Assembly (NCBI GenBank): GCA_963555705.1
Contig: OY743183.1
Span: forward strand, 45,497,466 to 45,561,465
Source of the DNA: Ligustrum vulgare
Taxonomy: Eukaryota > Streptophyta > Magnoliopsida > Lamiales > Oleaceae
Direction of reading: 5' to 3'
DNA: 64,000 bases
Positions within the stretch are counted from its first letter, which is position 1. Every line of letters begins with the position of its first letter. A program made the position numbers and the translations under genes. The notes beneath the pieces were generated by a model. The model was given only the letters and a program-made list of their open reading frames with translations. It was not told the DNA's origin and did no database searches. Shown here piece after piece: positions 32,712 through 46,960 of this stretch.

Positions 32712-33538
32712 TTTGGAGGAAGTAAAATGTTAAGGAAAATGCATATTTTTTTACAATTACTTTCCGCCGGAAATTACCGACGGACAGTTACATTCCGCCG
32801 GAAAGTACCGACGGAAAGTAACTTTCCGCCGGAAATTTCCGGCGGAAAGTAACTGTCCGTCGGTAATTTCCGGCGGAAAGTACTTTCCGTCGGAAATTTC
32901 CGGCGGAAAGTAACTGTCCGTCGATAATTACCGACGGAAAGTAACTTTCCGTCGGTAATTTTCGACGGAATTTGTAACCGCCCACTAATTTTTAAGACCC
33001 ACTGAGTATATAACTTCCAAAAATTATGGTATCTGTCAAGAAATAAAAAATAAAAAATAATTTCTGATTCTTTTACAATTGAGATTCTAGTCAAAATCGA
33101 CTAGAATCTCAGTTGCTATTAATAGAATATAGATATAGATATATAAAGATAAAGATAAAGATTTCTATTACAAAAACCAAAATGACATTACCTAACATTA
33201 TAACTCACATTCTCAAATTCAAATCTCAAAATGAAATTAGATAATCTAAATCACATAATCTAAAATTCACCAAGTCCAAATCCATTGTCTAATATTATAA
33301 TTTATAACTCACATAGCACATTATCACATAATCCCAGATTCACATTTAAATCTCAAAATCGCATTTTCACTAACCTCAACTGATTCAATCTCAAAGCACT
33401 GAAGAATCAGGCAAGCTTCTTAGCCACGGGACATGCCCTCAGACTCTGCAAAATGCATATTTCAATTGCAAATTTGTGATGAGATTAAAGTTAAACAGTT
33501 AAAGGTAATTAAATTACAAAAATTTAAATCCGAAGGGA
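32712..33538. repeat. Direct duplication, left copy (827 bp)
   Basis: Matches 35148-35893 nearly base for base, from GGAGGAAGTAAAATGTTAAG to AAATTTAAATCC. It contains CACTA-type subterminal repeats, and a perfect 12-bp hairpin (GAGATTCTAGTC...GACTAGAATCTC, 33081-33110). It is longer than its partner because of extra repeat units. Confidence 0.95.
32757..32975. repeat. CACTA-type subterminal repeats without a CACTA terminus
   Basis: TTTCCGCCGGAAATTACCGACGG and variants in head-to-head copies, similar to those at 30041-30378, yet no CACTACAA end is present next to them. Likely a remnant of another CACTA or a deletion derivative. Confidence 0.8.
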
Positions 33539-33882
33539 ATTAAACTGTTAAAGGGAATCAGGTCAAATTCTCATATTCAATTCTCAATATTACATTTTCA
33601 CTAACCGCACAATCACACTCAAGTTTCATTTGATTCAATCTCAAGATTCTCAACGCGTTGAAGAATCAAGAAAGTGCAAGGTTGCATTCAACATCACTAC
33701 TATTAGTCTACTAGGAAAGGGGAAAATTTGTATAACCTTACTACTTCAGTTCTGACAAAATTCAACTAAATTAACAATATGTTTTCAGTCATAAAGAAAT
33801 TTAACTGAAATCAGTTTTCCAACTAAGAATGAAGTAATTCATTTGACCATTCCAAACCAAAAAAAGCACAAAAAAGGGAACA
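33539..33882. other. AT-rich spacer
   Basis: No feature recognised. Its first bases partly repeat the preceding TCACTAACC.CA motif. Confidence 0.3.
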
Positions 33883-34060
33883 AATCATTTTTTAAGAGGA
33901 TATTTTACTTGTTTAATTTCTACTGGTTTTTTCGGACGAGGAATTGACATTATTTTGTTAATTATGATTCCAGTAGAAAACACCCCTACAATGAGAAAAG
34001 GAAGAGGAAGATCGCCGGGACCCATTGTCATGTACTATAGGTACTCGTAGGAAATTTGAA
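33883..34060 (-). repeat. Repeated segment, copy 3 of 3
   Basis: Third copy of the segment at 31595-31812, ending GATCGCCGGGACCCATTGTCA, a phrase also found at the end of copy 2. Confidence 0.7.
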
Positions 34061-35060
<1,000 letters not shown>

Positions 35061-35147
35061 GCATTGAAGATGAAGGGATGGAAAGTCCACTGCACAAGAG
35101 AATCAACCAAAATCAATATATGAAGGAAAACTTGAAAGAAAAACAAT

Positions 35148-35893
35148 TGGAGGAAGTAAAATGTTAAGGAAAATGCATATTTTTTTACAGTTACTTTCCG
35201 CCGGAAATTACCGACGGACAGTTACATTCCGCCGGAAAGTACCGACGGAAAGTAACCGAGGGAAAGTACTTTCCGTCGGAAATTCCCGGCGGAAAGTAAC
35301 TGTCCGTCGGTACTTTTTGGCGGAATTTGTAACCGCCCACTAATTTTTAAGACCCACTGAGTATATAACTTCCAAAAATTATGGTATCTGTCAAGAAATA
35401 AAAAATAAAAAATAATTTCTGATTCTTTTACAATTGAGATTCTAGTCAAAATCGACTAGAATCTCAGTTGCTATTAATAGAATATAGATATAGATATATA
35501 AAGATAAAGATAAAGATTTCTATTACAAAAACCAAAATGACATTACCTAACATTATAACTCACATTCTCAAATTTAAATCTCAAAATGAAATTAGATAAT
35601 CTAAATCACATAATCTAAAATTCACCAAGTCCAAATCCATTGTCTAATATTATAATTTATAACTCACATAGCACATTATCACATAATCCCAGATTCACAT
35701 TTAAATCTCAAAATCGCATTTTCACTAACCTCAACTGATTCAATCTCAAAGCACTGAAGAATCAGGCAAGCTTCTTAGCCACGGGACATGCCCTCAGACT
35801 TTGCAAAATGCATATTTCAATTGCAAATTTGTGATGAGATTAAAGTTAAACAGTTAAAGGTAATTAAATTACAAAAATTTAAATCCAAAGGGT
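35148..35893. repeat. Direct duplication, right copy (746 bp)
   Basis: Second copy of 32712-33538 in the same orientation. It has a shorter subterminal-repeat block (35187-35331) and the same hairpin at 35436-35465. It stops where the C-rich tract begins. Confidence 0.95.
35187..35331. repeat. CACTA-type subterminal repeats, second remnant
   Basis: Same repeat words as 32757-32975 with about 75 bp fewer, consistent with slippage between the duplicated copies. Confidence 0.8.
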
Positions 35894-36918
35894 ACTTTTC
35901 CACACTCACCCCTACCCCCAACACCACCTTACCCACCCCACCCCCACTCCCCCCAACCCAACCCCACCCACCCAACCACCCTGCCACCACTCACTCACTC
36001 ACCCCACCCCAACCCAACCCCAATAACCCACCCACTAGTCCCATCGCATCACACCCACCCACCCACCACGACCACCCCACCCTACCCCACTCCAAAAATA
36101 AGTTTTTTTTGAGATATTTTTCCATCCCACCCCACCCCACCTCACCCAAAACGATTTTTTCTACTACTTTTTCACAACTCGCCCAGACCCTTCCCTATCC
36201 TACCCCCCCACCTACACCTACTCCACCCGCCCCACCCAAAATTAATTTTTTCTTCTAATTTTCGAATCCCCCACCAGCCTCGCCCCAGACCAAACCCCAA
36301 CCCACCTCATCCAAAATAATTTTTTTTACTACTTTTTCACGACTCGCCCAGACCCTACCACGCCACCCATCCCCAACCCAACCCCACCCCTACCCAAAAA
36401 TAATTTTTTTCTCCTAATTTTCCACACCTCTACCCACCCCACCCCGACCCTACCTCGCCACCCACCCACCCCACCCACCCCACCCCCATCATACCCGATC
36501 CAAATATGATTTTTCTTTTATATTTTCACACCCCACCCTAACAACCCCACCACAACCCACCCACCCAAAAATGATTTTTCTTCTATTTTTTTCACACTTC
36601 ACCTCAATCGTCCCATCCTATCCCACCGCACCCACCCACCCACCCTACCCCCATCCAAAAATGATTTTTCTTCTATTTTTTACACCCCACCCAACCAACC
36701 CCACCCCACCAAAAATGATTTTTCTTCTATTTTTTCACACTTCCCCCAACCGCCCCGCCCCATCCCACCGCACCGCACCGCAGCCCGCCACCCACCATAC
36801 CCCATCAAAAAATTATTTTTCTTCTACTTTTTCCAACCCCCAACCCGACCTCGACCCCACCCTACCCACCCACCCACCCACCCCACTCAAAAAAATAATT
36901 TTTTTGTTCTACTTTTCC
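35894..36918. repeat. Extremely C-rich degenerate tandem repeat
   Basis: About 1 kb of CCCACCC, CCAACCC and CCCTACC runs, interrupted every 60-80 bp by AAAAATGATTTTTCTTCTA-type words. The plus strand has almost no G outside a few sites. The complementary strand is G-run rich. It resumes at 39634 after the solo LTR. Open proline-rich frames here are artefacts of composition. Confidence 0.92.
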
Positions 36919-39633
36919 TGTAACGCCCCGAATTCCGTGGAGCCCGGGACGCCACTTCGTCCTTTAAAATTGACTTTATTTGCGAAAATAATTAAAAATT
37001 TCAAACATCATAGTTGTTATTTGAAACTTTTGAAACAACATTTTTGCGGAAGAAATAAATTTATAAAACATCACATCCATTGTTTAAAAAGCTATAGCGG
37101 AAACTAAGTTTTAATCAATTTAATTAAAACAATTCATAATAATTAAATCTTAAGTTTTAAAGTAAAGTAACGATAAGAAATTAAATTGACGACATTTATG
37201 AAACAATTCAAATATTGAAATGATTTGAAAAATTATTCTTGGAACAAAACATGAATAAATAAGTTTCGCTTTCAAATAAACATTCTAAAAACTCAATAAT
37301 GGCCACCATCGCACGCCTCGCCGCCAATTCCGTCATTTGCAAAATTTGTTTTGGAACACGTGAGTATTTCAAAGAAATACTCAGTAGACTCGCGCACAAT
37401 AATCATTTAACATCATAAATTAAAACACATAATCATGATATTCAAGTCTCAGGTGTCTAACGATCACCAGTATTCTCATGAACATACAAGTTCAAGTCTC
37501 ATGCATTTAAGCAAGTAAATTCTCGTAACATAGTCTCATGCTCAGAAAGCAAGTAATTCTCATGAACATAAAGTTCAAGTTCTCATTAACACAATCATAC
37601 ACGCTAAACTTATAATCCAAATAATTATTGAATGCGCACTTTTGAAAAAAATGTAAAAATTGTAGATAAGAGTCTACCTTAATCACGAGTTTGAAAGTTG
37701 AGCAAGAAAGTTCACGTTGTTCTTCTAAATGTCCAAGCGCTTCGTCTAGCCAATAATAAATAAACCTTAAAGTGGTATTTGGAAATCAAACGTTTCAATT
37801 GAAAGATTTTTAAAAGAAGAAATAAAAGTTTAGGAATTAAATTGAAAATCGAACATAGTTGGAATTTAAAATTAGTTGGGACTAAAATAAATTTTTTTGA
37901 AAGTTAAGGGATTAAAATGAATACTTTGAAAGTTGAGGGACTAAAATGAATACTTTTCAAAAGTTGAGTTGAAACTCAAAACGAATATTAAACTATAGGG
38001 CTGAAATAATAGATTTTAAAAATGGAGTGGCTGATTAAAATCATTTTAAAACTGAAGGAACTGTTTTAAACTATTTTAAAACTTGAGGGACTAAAAATAA
38101 AAGCTTTTTAAAATTTGGGGCTAAAATGTAAATTTTTCAAAACTAAAAATATAAACATAATATATATATAATATATATATCTATCTCTCTCTCTGTAAAT
38201 CAACCGAGAGAGAGAGAGAGGCGACGGGAGAATCGCCCCTCTTGTGGGGTACGGTCGTCGCCGGTAGGCCGGCGATGGCACCGCCGTCCTGTGGCGGCGT
38301 GGAGCATGGGTGAAAGTGAGAAGTATTGTGGTGGTTTTTGGTTCGGGTTCGGCATGAGGAGCGCAGGGCCTGAAGGTTGCGATTTGGGAGTCTTGCCGGT
38401 GGAAATCCGGCCAGAAATGGGTCGAGGTAAGTTATGGCCAAACTTATTTCTTTGGTTTTGGGTTTGGTTTGGGGGAACCATTATTGTGGCTTTTGGGTTA
38501 AGAAATTGATCGAGGCCATGTGGTTGCAGTGGGGTGAGGGTGAAGTGGTGTGTAGTGATGTCCGACTGGGGTGATGATGATGATGATGGAAATTGTGTTC
38601 TGCTCGTGTGATTGAGTCATGTTTTAGGTGGAGGCTCGATGGCTTCGACTACGGTTTGGGTTATTGTGGGTGATGCAGCCAGTGTTTTGAAGGTCGGCTG
38701 CCAGTTAGGTGGTGGATTGATGACGCTGGTTATGGTGGAAGGCAGTGGCCGGTTTGGAGTTGGTTGCTGGCGCTGGTTGTGGCTGGACAGCTTGGTGGTG
38801 ATGTTGAAGATGGATTGTGGTGCTTGATGGTGGTTCAGATCATGTCTTTGGTTGTGCAGGCTGGGTGGTGAATGGTGGATTGCGGTGGTGGTGGTGATTG
38901 GTATACTGGCAGTGGAGGTGTGATTGGTGGTTCGAGGATGGGTTTTCGAGATTGGATGGTGGTCGATGTAATGATGATAATGATGAAGGAGGTGGTTGTG
39001 GAGCTGGGATTCTCTGTTTGCTGAAATTGAATGGAATTTGCAAGAAATGAATTAGGTAAATGGAAGAAGAATGTTACCGAAATATTGCCTGCTGAGTTGC
39101 TGAGTTCTTGAGGGGGAGATAGACTTAAATTGAAGAAGTGATGGGAAAAGAAAAAGGAAAGAAATGGATTAGTGGAGAATCATATGAAATAGGAGAAAAG
39201 ATGGTGGAGAATTAGGTTGTAATGGGATGTAAAGTAGTGTGATGAATCATTATGTTTTGAGACATAATGATGATAAATTGGTGGAAAAGAAAAGAAAGGA
39301 GCAAAAACGTAGGGAAAAGATTAGGTAGAATTAGTTTAGGATAATTAACTAAAATTAGACTAACTTCGATTAGGAAATGTATTAAAACAGATATATTTTG
39401 GACTGAAAATAAATTTGAGAATAAATAAATTTTGAGATAAAATTGAATTTTCGTATTTGGACTTAAAATAATTTAATAAGGAAAAATGGAGATATTTTTA
39501 ATAATTTGGAAATTGGACTCGGATTAAAATAAATTTAATTTCACTAAAAAAATTCTCGTTAAAAATAATTGAGAAAGTCGTAGCGAAAATAATATTTATT
39601 TAAATACGTTATGTAAAATTCTTGGTCGCTACA
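36919..39633 (-). mobile_element. Solo LTR, 2.7 kb, gypsy family
   Basis: Begins TGTAACGCCCCG and ends GGTCGCTACA, with the 5-bp duplication tttcc on both sides (36914-36918 and 39634-39638). No internal region or partner LTR adjoins it, so it is a solo LTR left by LTR-LTR recombination. It shares ends and blocks with 40981-43492, whose attached pol fragment gives the minus orientation. It contains a (CT)n...(GA)n hairpin near 38180-38220 and a GC-rich stretch near 38220-39040. Confidence 0.88.
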
Positions 39634-39830
39634 TTTCCCCTCCTTGACCCACCCCACCCCACCCTACCCTACCCCCACCCACCCAAAAAAATGATTTTTT
39701 TCTTCTACTTTCCCGACCCTGACCCCCACCCCACCCACCCCGACCTCACCTCACCACAAAAAATGATTTCTTCTACTTTTTCTATCCCCACCCGACCTCT
39801 ACCCCACCATCCCCACCTCCAAAATCACAT
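39634..39830. repeat. C-rich tract, continuation
   Basis: Same composition and the same AAAAAATGATTTTTTTCTTC spacer word as 35894-36918, directly after the solo LTR target duplication. Confidence 0.9.
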
Positions 39831-40980
39831 CCAGTCACGTAAGTTGACACGGGATCGCTGTTAAGTCACACAAGGTCACACAGAGTCACAATTATAAATT
39901 TAGTTGTAAAACCCCACCCTCCAAAGTCACGGTTGGTCACACAAGGTCAAAGTTCGATCATACAAAGTCGCAGTTAGGTCAAACGAGGTCACAGTTAGGT
40001 TACAGGAGGTCACAATTAGGTCAAACAAGGTCATGGTTAGATCACACGAGGTCACATGTCAATCACATAAAGTAACGCTTCGTTCTTACAAAGTCACAGT
40101 TCGGTCACATATAGTTTTATATTTGACACAATTGTAGGTCACATCACGTCCTCGTCCAATGGTCACACCGAGTCACAGTTGGTCACAATCTATATAATTG
40201 GTCACAATGATCCATAATTGATTACATATTATTTATTTATTGGTCATAGTTACCTAATAATTGGTCATAGTCATCAATAATTGATCACAATTTATTTATT
40301 GATTGATCAAAACTTACTTGTTTTCTTGATCACATTCGCACTTATCATAAGTCGCACAAACTCACAATTAGTCAATATTTTGATCACATATACCTATAAT
40401 TGATCAACATTATCATATAATTGGTACGTATTATTTATTTATTGGTCATAATTTACACGTTTCCTCAATCATAATTAGTTAACATTTTTGTTACAATTAC
40501 CTAATATTTGGTCACATTCCGTATTCTTAGTTTTCTTGGTCACATCCCCCATTTCTCACAAGTCACAATTAGTAAATATTTTGGTCACATTTACCTAATA
40601 ATTGGTCATATCTCGTACTTGATCACACAAAGTCACGATTTGAACATACAAGGTCACAGTTCGATCACACGAAGTCTCAATTCGGTCATACAAGGTCACA
40701 GTTCAATCACATGATGTCATAGTTCGGTCACATGTGTTACCAAACTATGACCTTGTGTGATTGAACCGTGCCTTCGTGTGACCAACTGTAACTTTATGTG
40801 ATCGAATTGTGACTTTGTGTGATCGAATTTTGCAACTAAACCAATTGTGATCTAACTGTGACCTCGTGTGACCAAACTATGACCTGTGTGATCAAACTAT
40901 GACCTTGTGTGACCAACTGTGACTTTAGGAATGTGTGGGTAGGTGGGTGAGGGTTTTCAACTAAATTTGTAATGTGACAT
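39831..40980. repeat. Fold-back region of GTCACA/TGTGAC repeats
   Basis: The left part consists of degenerate copies of GGTCACAGTTCGGTCACACAA. From about 40735 the same words appear as their reverse complement (CTATGACCTTGTGTGACC). The outermost parts also pair: CACAATTATAAATTTAGTTG at 39888 with CAACTAAATTTGTAATGTG at 40959. It could be a fold-back transposon; no duplication was found. Confidence 0.7.
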
Positions 40981-43492
40981 TGTAGCGCCCCGAGTTCTAA
41001 ATACCCGGTTCACCACATCATCTTCTGGTCTAAACTTTAAAATAATATTTTAGCAGAAGAAATAACTGAAATTCCTTTTTTGGCAACATTAAATAAACTG
41101 TAATGGTCGATAAAGTTTAAAACCTTTATGAAACAATTCGAAATAATAAATCGAGCCATTAATATTGTAAAACAATTGACAATGTCATAATTTCTCAAAT
41201 AATTGAAGTTCTCAAAATTATCCAATGTTTTGAAATACGGATCATTAAAATAAGATTTTCAACTATTTAGCGACTATTACCACAATCATCCATCACTTGC
41301 CACATTCTCCGAAATCTTTAAATGTTGTTAAAAATAGACATGAGCATTTCATAGAAATACTCAGTAGACTCATTGCCAATTAATTAATTTACAATATAAT
41401 TGAACACATAAATGCAGGCTCTTTAGAAATATAGGGTGTGGGTAGTCTCTTCTTGTGCATTAAAGCACGGGGCTTCTCTTTGAAAAATCATAGGCTCTTT
41501 AAAATCATCGGGTGTGGGTAGTCTCGTCTCGTGCACTTAAGGCACGTAAGTTATGCATAACATCATCATTTATCTTGCAAGATATTCTCTTCTTTCTTTC
41601 TCATGCATAAAAGCATGTAAGTTATGACAAGCATAACAACATAATTATTTTTGAAGAAATACATTCTCGTCTCTTTTCATAAAAAATGACTTTCACATAA
41701 GTCACATAACATACACATTCACATGCAATCATAATTTAAATCAATGAATAGGGGCAAGTCTACCTTAAACTTGACGAGTGCAAAGTTGAGCGGGAAACGA
41801 CTTCAATTCTTTAATTCTCCGTACGCTTTGTCTAGCCAATTAGAAAATAAGTTAAATTAGTCTTTTGAAATTTATAGTTTAAAAATGATAAATTACACTT
41901 TGGGGACTGAAATTGATGATTTAAAAGTTGAGGGACTAAAATGAATACTTTGAAAGTTGAGGGGCTAAAATGAATAATTTGAAAGCTGAGGGACTAAAAT
42001 GAATAATTTGAAAGTTGAGGGACTGTTTAAAACTATTTAAAAAACTAAAGAACCGAAATGATTAGTTCTAAAACTATAAGGACTGAATTGAATAACTTTT
42101 AAAAAAATATGGGCTGAACTTAAAAACGAAGGGGGCTGTTTTAAAATATTTTAAAACATGAGCGCTGAATTAAACACTTTTAAAAAGAGGGGGACTAGGC
42201 TGCAATTTCCAAAAAAATTAAAATGTACAAATATATACATATCTCTCTCTCTGTTAATCGATAGAGAGAGACAGAGATGAAAAACGGGAGGGACGAAGCC
42301 CCTCCTCTGAAATTCCAACCGCCGGCGGTGAAGCCGGCGATATCACCGTCAATGCGTGGCGGCGACCGGGTGGTTGGTGGAGAGGAGGGAGATTTTGGGC
42401 GATGTTTGGACAGATTTTTGGTTTTAGATCGAGGCTCGAGTTTGGGAAATTTCTGGCTAAGATTCCGGTCGAACGACACGGTGACTGAGGTAAGGTAATT
42501 GGTTCACTTATTTCTTATTTTGGGTTTTGATTTGAGAGGGGCAGTCGTGGGGGTCTTTGGTGAAGTGGTGAAAGGGCAGTGACGGTTTGGGGATGGTGGT
42601 TTGCGATAGTGGTGATGCTCTTGCAGGTGGCGGTTTAGAGTTTTTAGGTGACGGTTGTGGCTAGGCAGCTGTGATTTGGAGGTGACGGTGCGTTGGTTGT
42701 GTGTGCGTAAATCCGGTGTTGCAGGTTGGTTGTGGTTTTTGGATGGTTATGATATGCCGGTGATGATGGTGGAAGGCAGTGGTGGTGGAGATTGATGTAG
42801 GTGGTGATGGGTTTTGGTTGAGTTGGTTTCCTGTGATTGTGTGGTGGTGTTGTTTCGACCATTTGTGGAGGTGGTGGTGGCTGTTTGAGCCACAACGGTT
42901 GTTGGTGCTTTGAGGTGAAGTAGAGATGGAGGTGGTGTTGGAGCGATTGCGGTCGTTTAGGGTAGAGGCAGTATAGGTGGTGGCTGCATTGGTGGTTTGG
43001 TGTATGCAGGAAAATGGTGATGAAGGAGGAAGAAAATGTTACCTTGGCTGAAACGAGGCTGCAATGGATGGAGCTGGGAGGAGGCTGGTCTAAGGTGAGG
43101 TGAATGCTGAGGGTTGGATTGTGTAGTGTATAAGAGAGTTTGATAGGTAATGTGTAGTATGGGATTGATGTGATGGATGGGGGTTGGTGGTGTGAAGACC
43201 TAGACAAGCATTTCACGTAGTTCGAGGAAAATTCGCACGCGAAATCAACTGGGTCGGAAGAATGAATCTGATAAAATGAACTTGACGTAATTTGAGATTT
43301 AAAGTGATTTTGAAAATAATAATTTAAATAAATAATTAAAATAATAAAATTTTAGAAATTGGGAATTTATTTAAAATCGAATGGACTGATATTTCTCAAC
43401 TTGGCTAGAATCTAATAATGGGTGAGATCGCAGCGACACGTCTTCGTAATTTAAAATAATTATTTAACGCGTGAAAATTCTTGGTCGCTACA
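40981..43492 (-). repeat. 3' LTR of a decayed gypsy element, 2.5 kb
   Basis: Begins TGTAGCGCCCCG and ends GGTCGCTACA. It is a diverged relative of the solo LTR at 36919-39633, with a similar (CT)n/(GA)n hairpin (42241-42278) and a GC-rich stretch. The adjoining purine tract and pol end to its right show the minus orientation. Confidence 0.85.
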
Positions 43493-44430
43493 ACCTTACC
43501 CCCTTAAAATAATTTCGTCCTCGAAATTAAACTTACTTGATCTATTATTTCTGGATACTTGGCTAGGATCTCCTCTTCCTTACCCAAGTAACCTCATCAC
43601 TATTATATCTACCCCACTGGACTTTGACTAAAGGAATCTCTTTGCTTCTTAAGACATGGACTTTTCTCTCTACTATGTACATGGTGCTTCTTCATAAGTC
43701 AAATCTTTCTGAACTGCAAGAAACTGATAATTCACCACATGACTAGGATCATGAACATACTTTCTCAATAAGGAAACATGAAAAACATTGTGAACAACTG
43801 TACGTTCTGGGGGCGAAGCCAAACAATAAGCCCCATTATCCCCTTCACTAGTATTACAAATGGTCCGATGAAACAAGACCTTAATTTTCCTTTCTTGCCC
43901 CAAACGAAAAGTACCCTTCATAGGAACTACTTTCAAGAACACTTTCTCTCTAATCTCAAACATTATGTCTCTTCTTTGATCGGCATAGCTTTTCTGTTTG
44001 TCTTGGGCAGCTTTAATCCGTAATCTGATCTTCTCAATAGCCTATACTGTTTTCTCAATTAATTCTAACTTAATAATTTCCTCTCGCCAACTTCATCCCA
44101 ATAGATTGGCGATCGACATCTTCACCCATACTGTGCTTCGTATGGTGACATATCCATAGTAGCCCGAAAACTGTTATTGTAGGCAAATTCCACCAATAGT
44201 AGAAGATTCTCCACACTACCACTCAAGTCTAGAACACAGGCTCTAAGCATATCCTCCAGCGTCTGAATAGTGCTTTCAGACTGCCCGTCTGTCACGGGAT
44301 GGTAGGCACTAAAATTTAATTTAGTACCCATTGCCACATGTAAACTCTTCCAAATCTCAAGGGAAAATTCTCGGATCTCTATCTGAAAAATGGACACTAG
44401 CAATCCATGAAATCAGAAAACCTCTCTAAC
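43493..44430 (-). pseudogene. Gypsy chromodomain element: integrase C-terminus and chromodomain, decayed
   Basis: On the minus strand, 44403-44122 encodes the integrase core end (HPVTDGQSESTIQTLEDMLR, AYNNSF). 43963-43673 encodes the integrase C-terminal module (VFLKVVPMKG, VHNVFHVSLLRKYVHDPSHV). After that a chromodomain-like stretch (VERKVHVLRSKEIPLVKVQW) runs to about 43560. Frameshifts separate the pieces. A purine tract AAGGGGGTAAGG at 43493-43505 borders the LTR. This order marks a Tekay/Del-type chromovirus. Upstream pol and gag could not be found. Confidence 0.88.
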
Positions 44431-46960
44431 ATATATCTGTACCTCATACTAAGCTATGCGAAAAGACGCTCGATAGCTATTGTGTAGAACTGAATCAATC
44501 ATCCGACATTATTCAACTTATTAACTCATTCATTGACCTTCTATTACAAACCTTTCAAGGATCTATACTGATATCGAATCCGCGATATACTATCAATCAT
44601 TCCAATGCTTAAACTAAAAGTCAAGAAGATTGATCAAGAATAAAACCTTATGATCCAAAACATAGAAACGGACTATCAATTCCAAAATATTGAGCACAAC
44701 CTCAAACTTGGCAGAATCTTTCTGAAAAGATTCACATACGTAATCATTTCTAAACTCGACTGAAATTTCCTTTTCAAAATTGAAGAAATTCAAACTTAAA
44801 TCCTTTAGTCCATAATTTTAAATCATGCATCAAGTACTTGATATCACATACTCACTCTAGTCAAGGACTAATGTACTAACTTAAAGCAGCATCTTAAGGA
44901 TCAGATATGATATTCTCAAACTTAAGAAACTTCACTAATTTCCCAATCTGAAGTTCAAGATTCAATTTCCCTGTTCTCCCAAAACTTCAATTCATGTCAC
45001 ACTATGAACAATACTCTGATTAAGTCTATCACCATTAAATAAGACTTCTGTGAACCATGTAGGATTCCTCATAAAGTTTACTTAACCCAAAGATACAATC
45101 TCATTATAAGTAAAAGTCACACAACTGATCATCTCAGGTTTTCCATTATTGTAGCAAAATACTTACTCACATCTAAAGTACCACCGATAATAAGAAATCG
45201 AAACTGCATCACCAAAACTTTAAATAAACCCATATATTATGACTCAAAATGAAAATTCCCAATCGTAGGGAATATTTCACCATAATTCAATAAACCATCA
45301 AGATTAGATCAATTAACTCAATATATTCACACAATCCTTCACGGGATAACCATAACATCCATTAACCGTTTAGTCACCATATCTTGTAGTAATCATTTAA
45401 CATGTCACTTATCATCGTATCATATGACCTCAAATAATCATATCAATCTCTCTAAGATTACAATATAATAACCGTTATATCTATCACGTGAACCTTATAC
45501 GTCAATATGCTCACTAAGATTATATATCAATCTCTCAAACTAAATAAATCTTGGATTCTGCCATTGTCACTCTTTCTGCACACTACTCCATAATAAGTCA
45601 TCATTGTGAAGTCTTATCCCCATTTTACACAAATTCTATGCACAAGGACAATTACATAAAATTTCATTTCTTATTTTCGAACCAAGATACCATTAGTAAT
45701 AATTTCCAAAAGTTCATTGTATGATCTTATCGTAAACTTTCATCAGATCAAATGCATTACTTCTGCAATACTTGAACAAATTTAGGACCTGATAAAATTT
45801 CTTTCATCAATTTCATCCAACAATTTCTCTCATGATCTTCTAATATCATAAATGGAAACTTAATGTACATCGGTGAATCATTCACATTACGAGGAAACCC
45901 TGATTTATTTTCCATGACCGAGACTCATCTTTCTTCGAATTTCACTTAGAACCAAACATAGCATAACTTATCCATGGAAAGTCAACTTATTTCATAATCT
46001 CAATACATCATCACCTTTAGTTCTCACTATAAGAGCAATCGCGTTATTCCTTATAATTACCTCTTGTACATTTTATATTCAAATGACCTTATGACAATCA
46101 TCATTATCTCACATAATCCCAAACATTCGATCATATGTGCCCAATTTCTCACTTCGAATGAAATGATTACTCCTTTAAGGCATCTCACTATAAAATATTT
46201 TCAATATCTCCCATTCATGATAACTGACTATTCTAAATAATCATATTACATGTAAATAACCAAATCTTTAACACATCATCTACCAATCAACTTCCAAAAT
46301 AAATTAAACAGTATTATAGCATACCATCATAGGTTCGAATATTCTCCAATATAAGTGATCATTTCATACTAATAATCAATTCGTTCCCAAGAATAATTAA
46401 GATTCTTCCCAATAACGCCATAATATTTGTCTTCACTCACCGTTCAAAATATAACTTGACATTTCCCAATGTATGCATCAAGTCATCACATAACTTCACG
46501 TATACCTTGATATCCAAGTAGTTGTATACACCATCTTGTTTTTGAAATTGTGCAACAAGGAGAGCATTTCAATATAACTATATCCATTACAAAAATGATT
46601 ATACTTCGAAGAAGCCAAAAATATCTCAAGAGTCATTATCCCTTTTTATCATTTACTAAATCTCGCTTGTGGTGTAAATGAACTTGCTAGTATAACCTCA
46701 ATTCCCTTAGTGAGTTGCTTACCGCACTAAGCTCTTAACTCAAAATGATAAAATTCTATGCAGAGTCTCCCTTGTAATTTGGATTTATCCAACCCGTAGG
46801 TATACTTCATAACCAACAATAACAACCTGTAGTTACACTCCACATCTGACCACAACGATTTAAATATTGACAACAATTCCAACAAACTTCAATACCACAA
46901 AAATATCCCAGAAAATCAATTCATCATTCCTCAACATAACAATTTCAAATCATAGTTTCC
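44431..46960. other. 2.5 kb AT-rich, no feature recognised
   Basis: Stops are dense in all frames. It may be heavily mutated internal sequence of the chromodomain element (a trace of integrase may extend to about 44480), but nothing beyond that can be supported. Confidence 0.35.

Noticed and set aside
35788..37107. Proline-rich open frames of 156 and 178 codons
   Set aside because: Artefact of the C-rich tract; the second even runs across the edge of a solo LTR.
44431..46960. Attempt to extend the chromodomain gypsy pol through this region
   Set aside because: Beyond a trace of integrase to about 44480 no conserved motif could be read in any frame.
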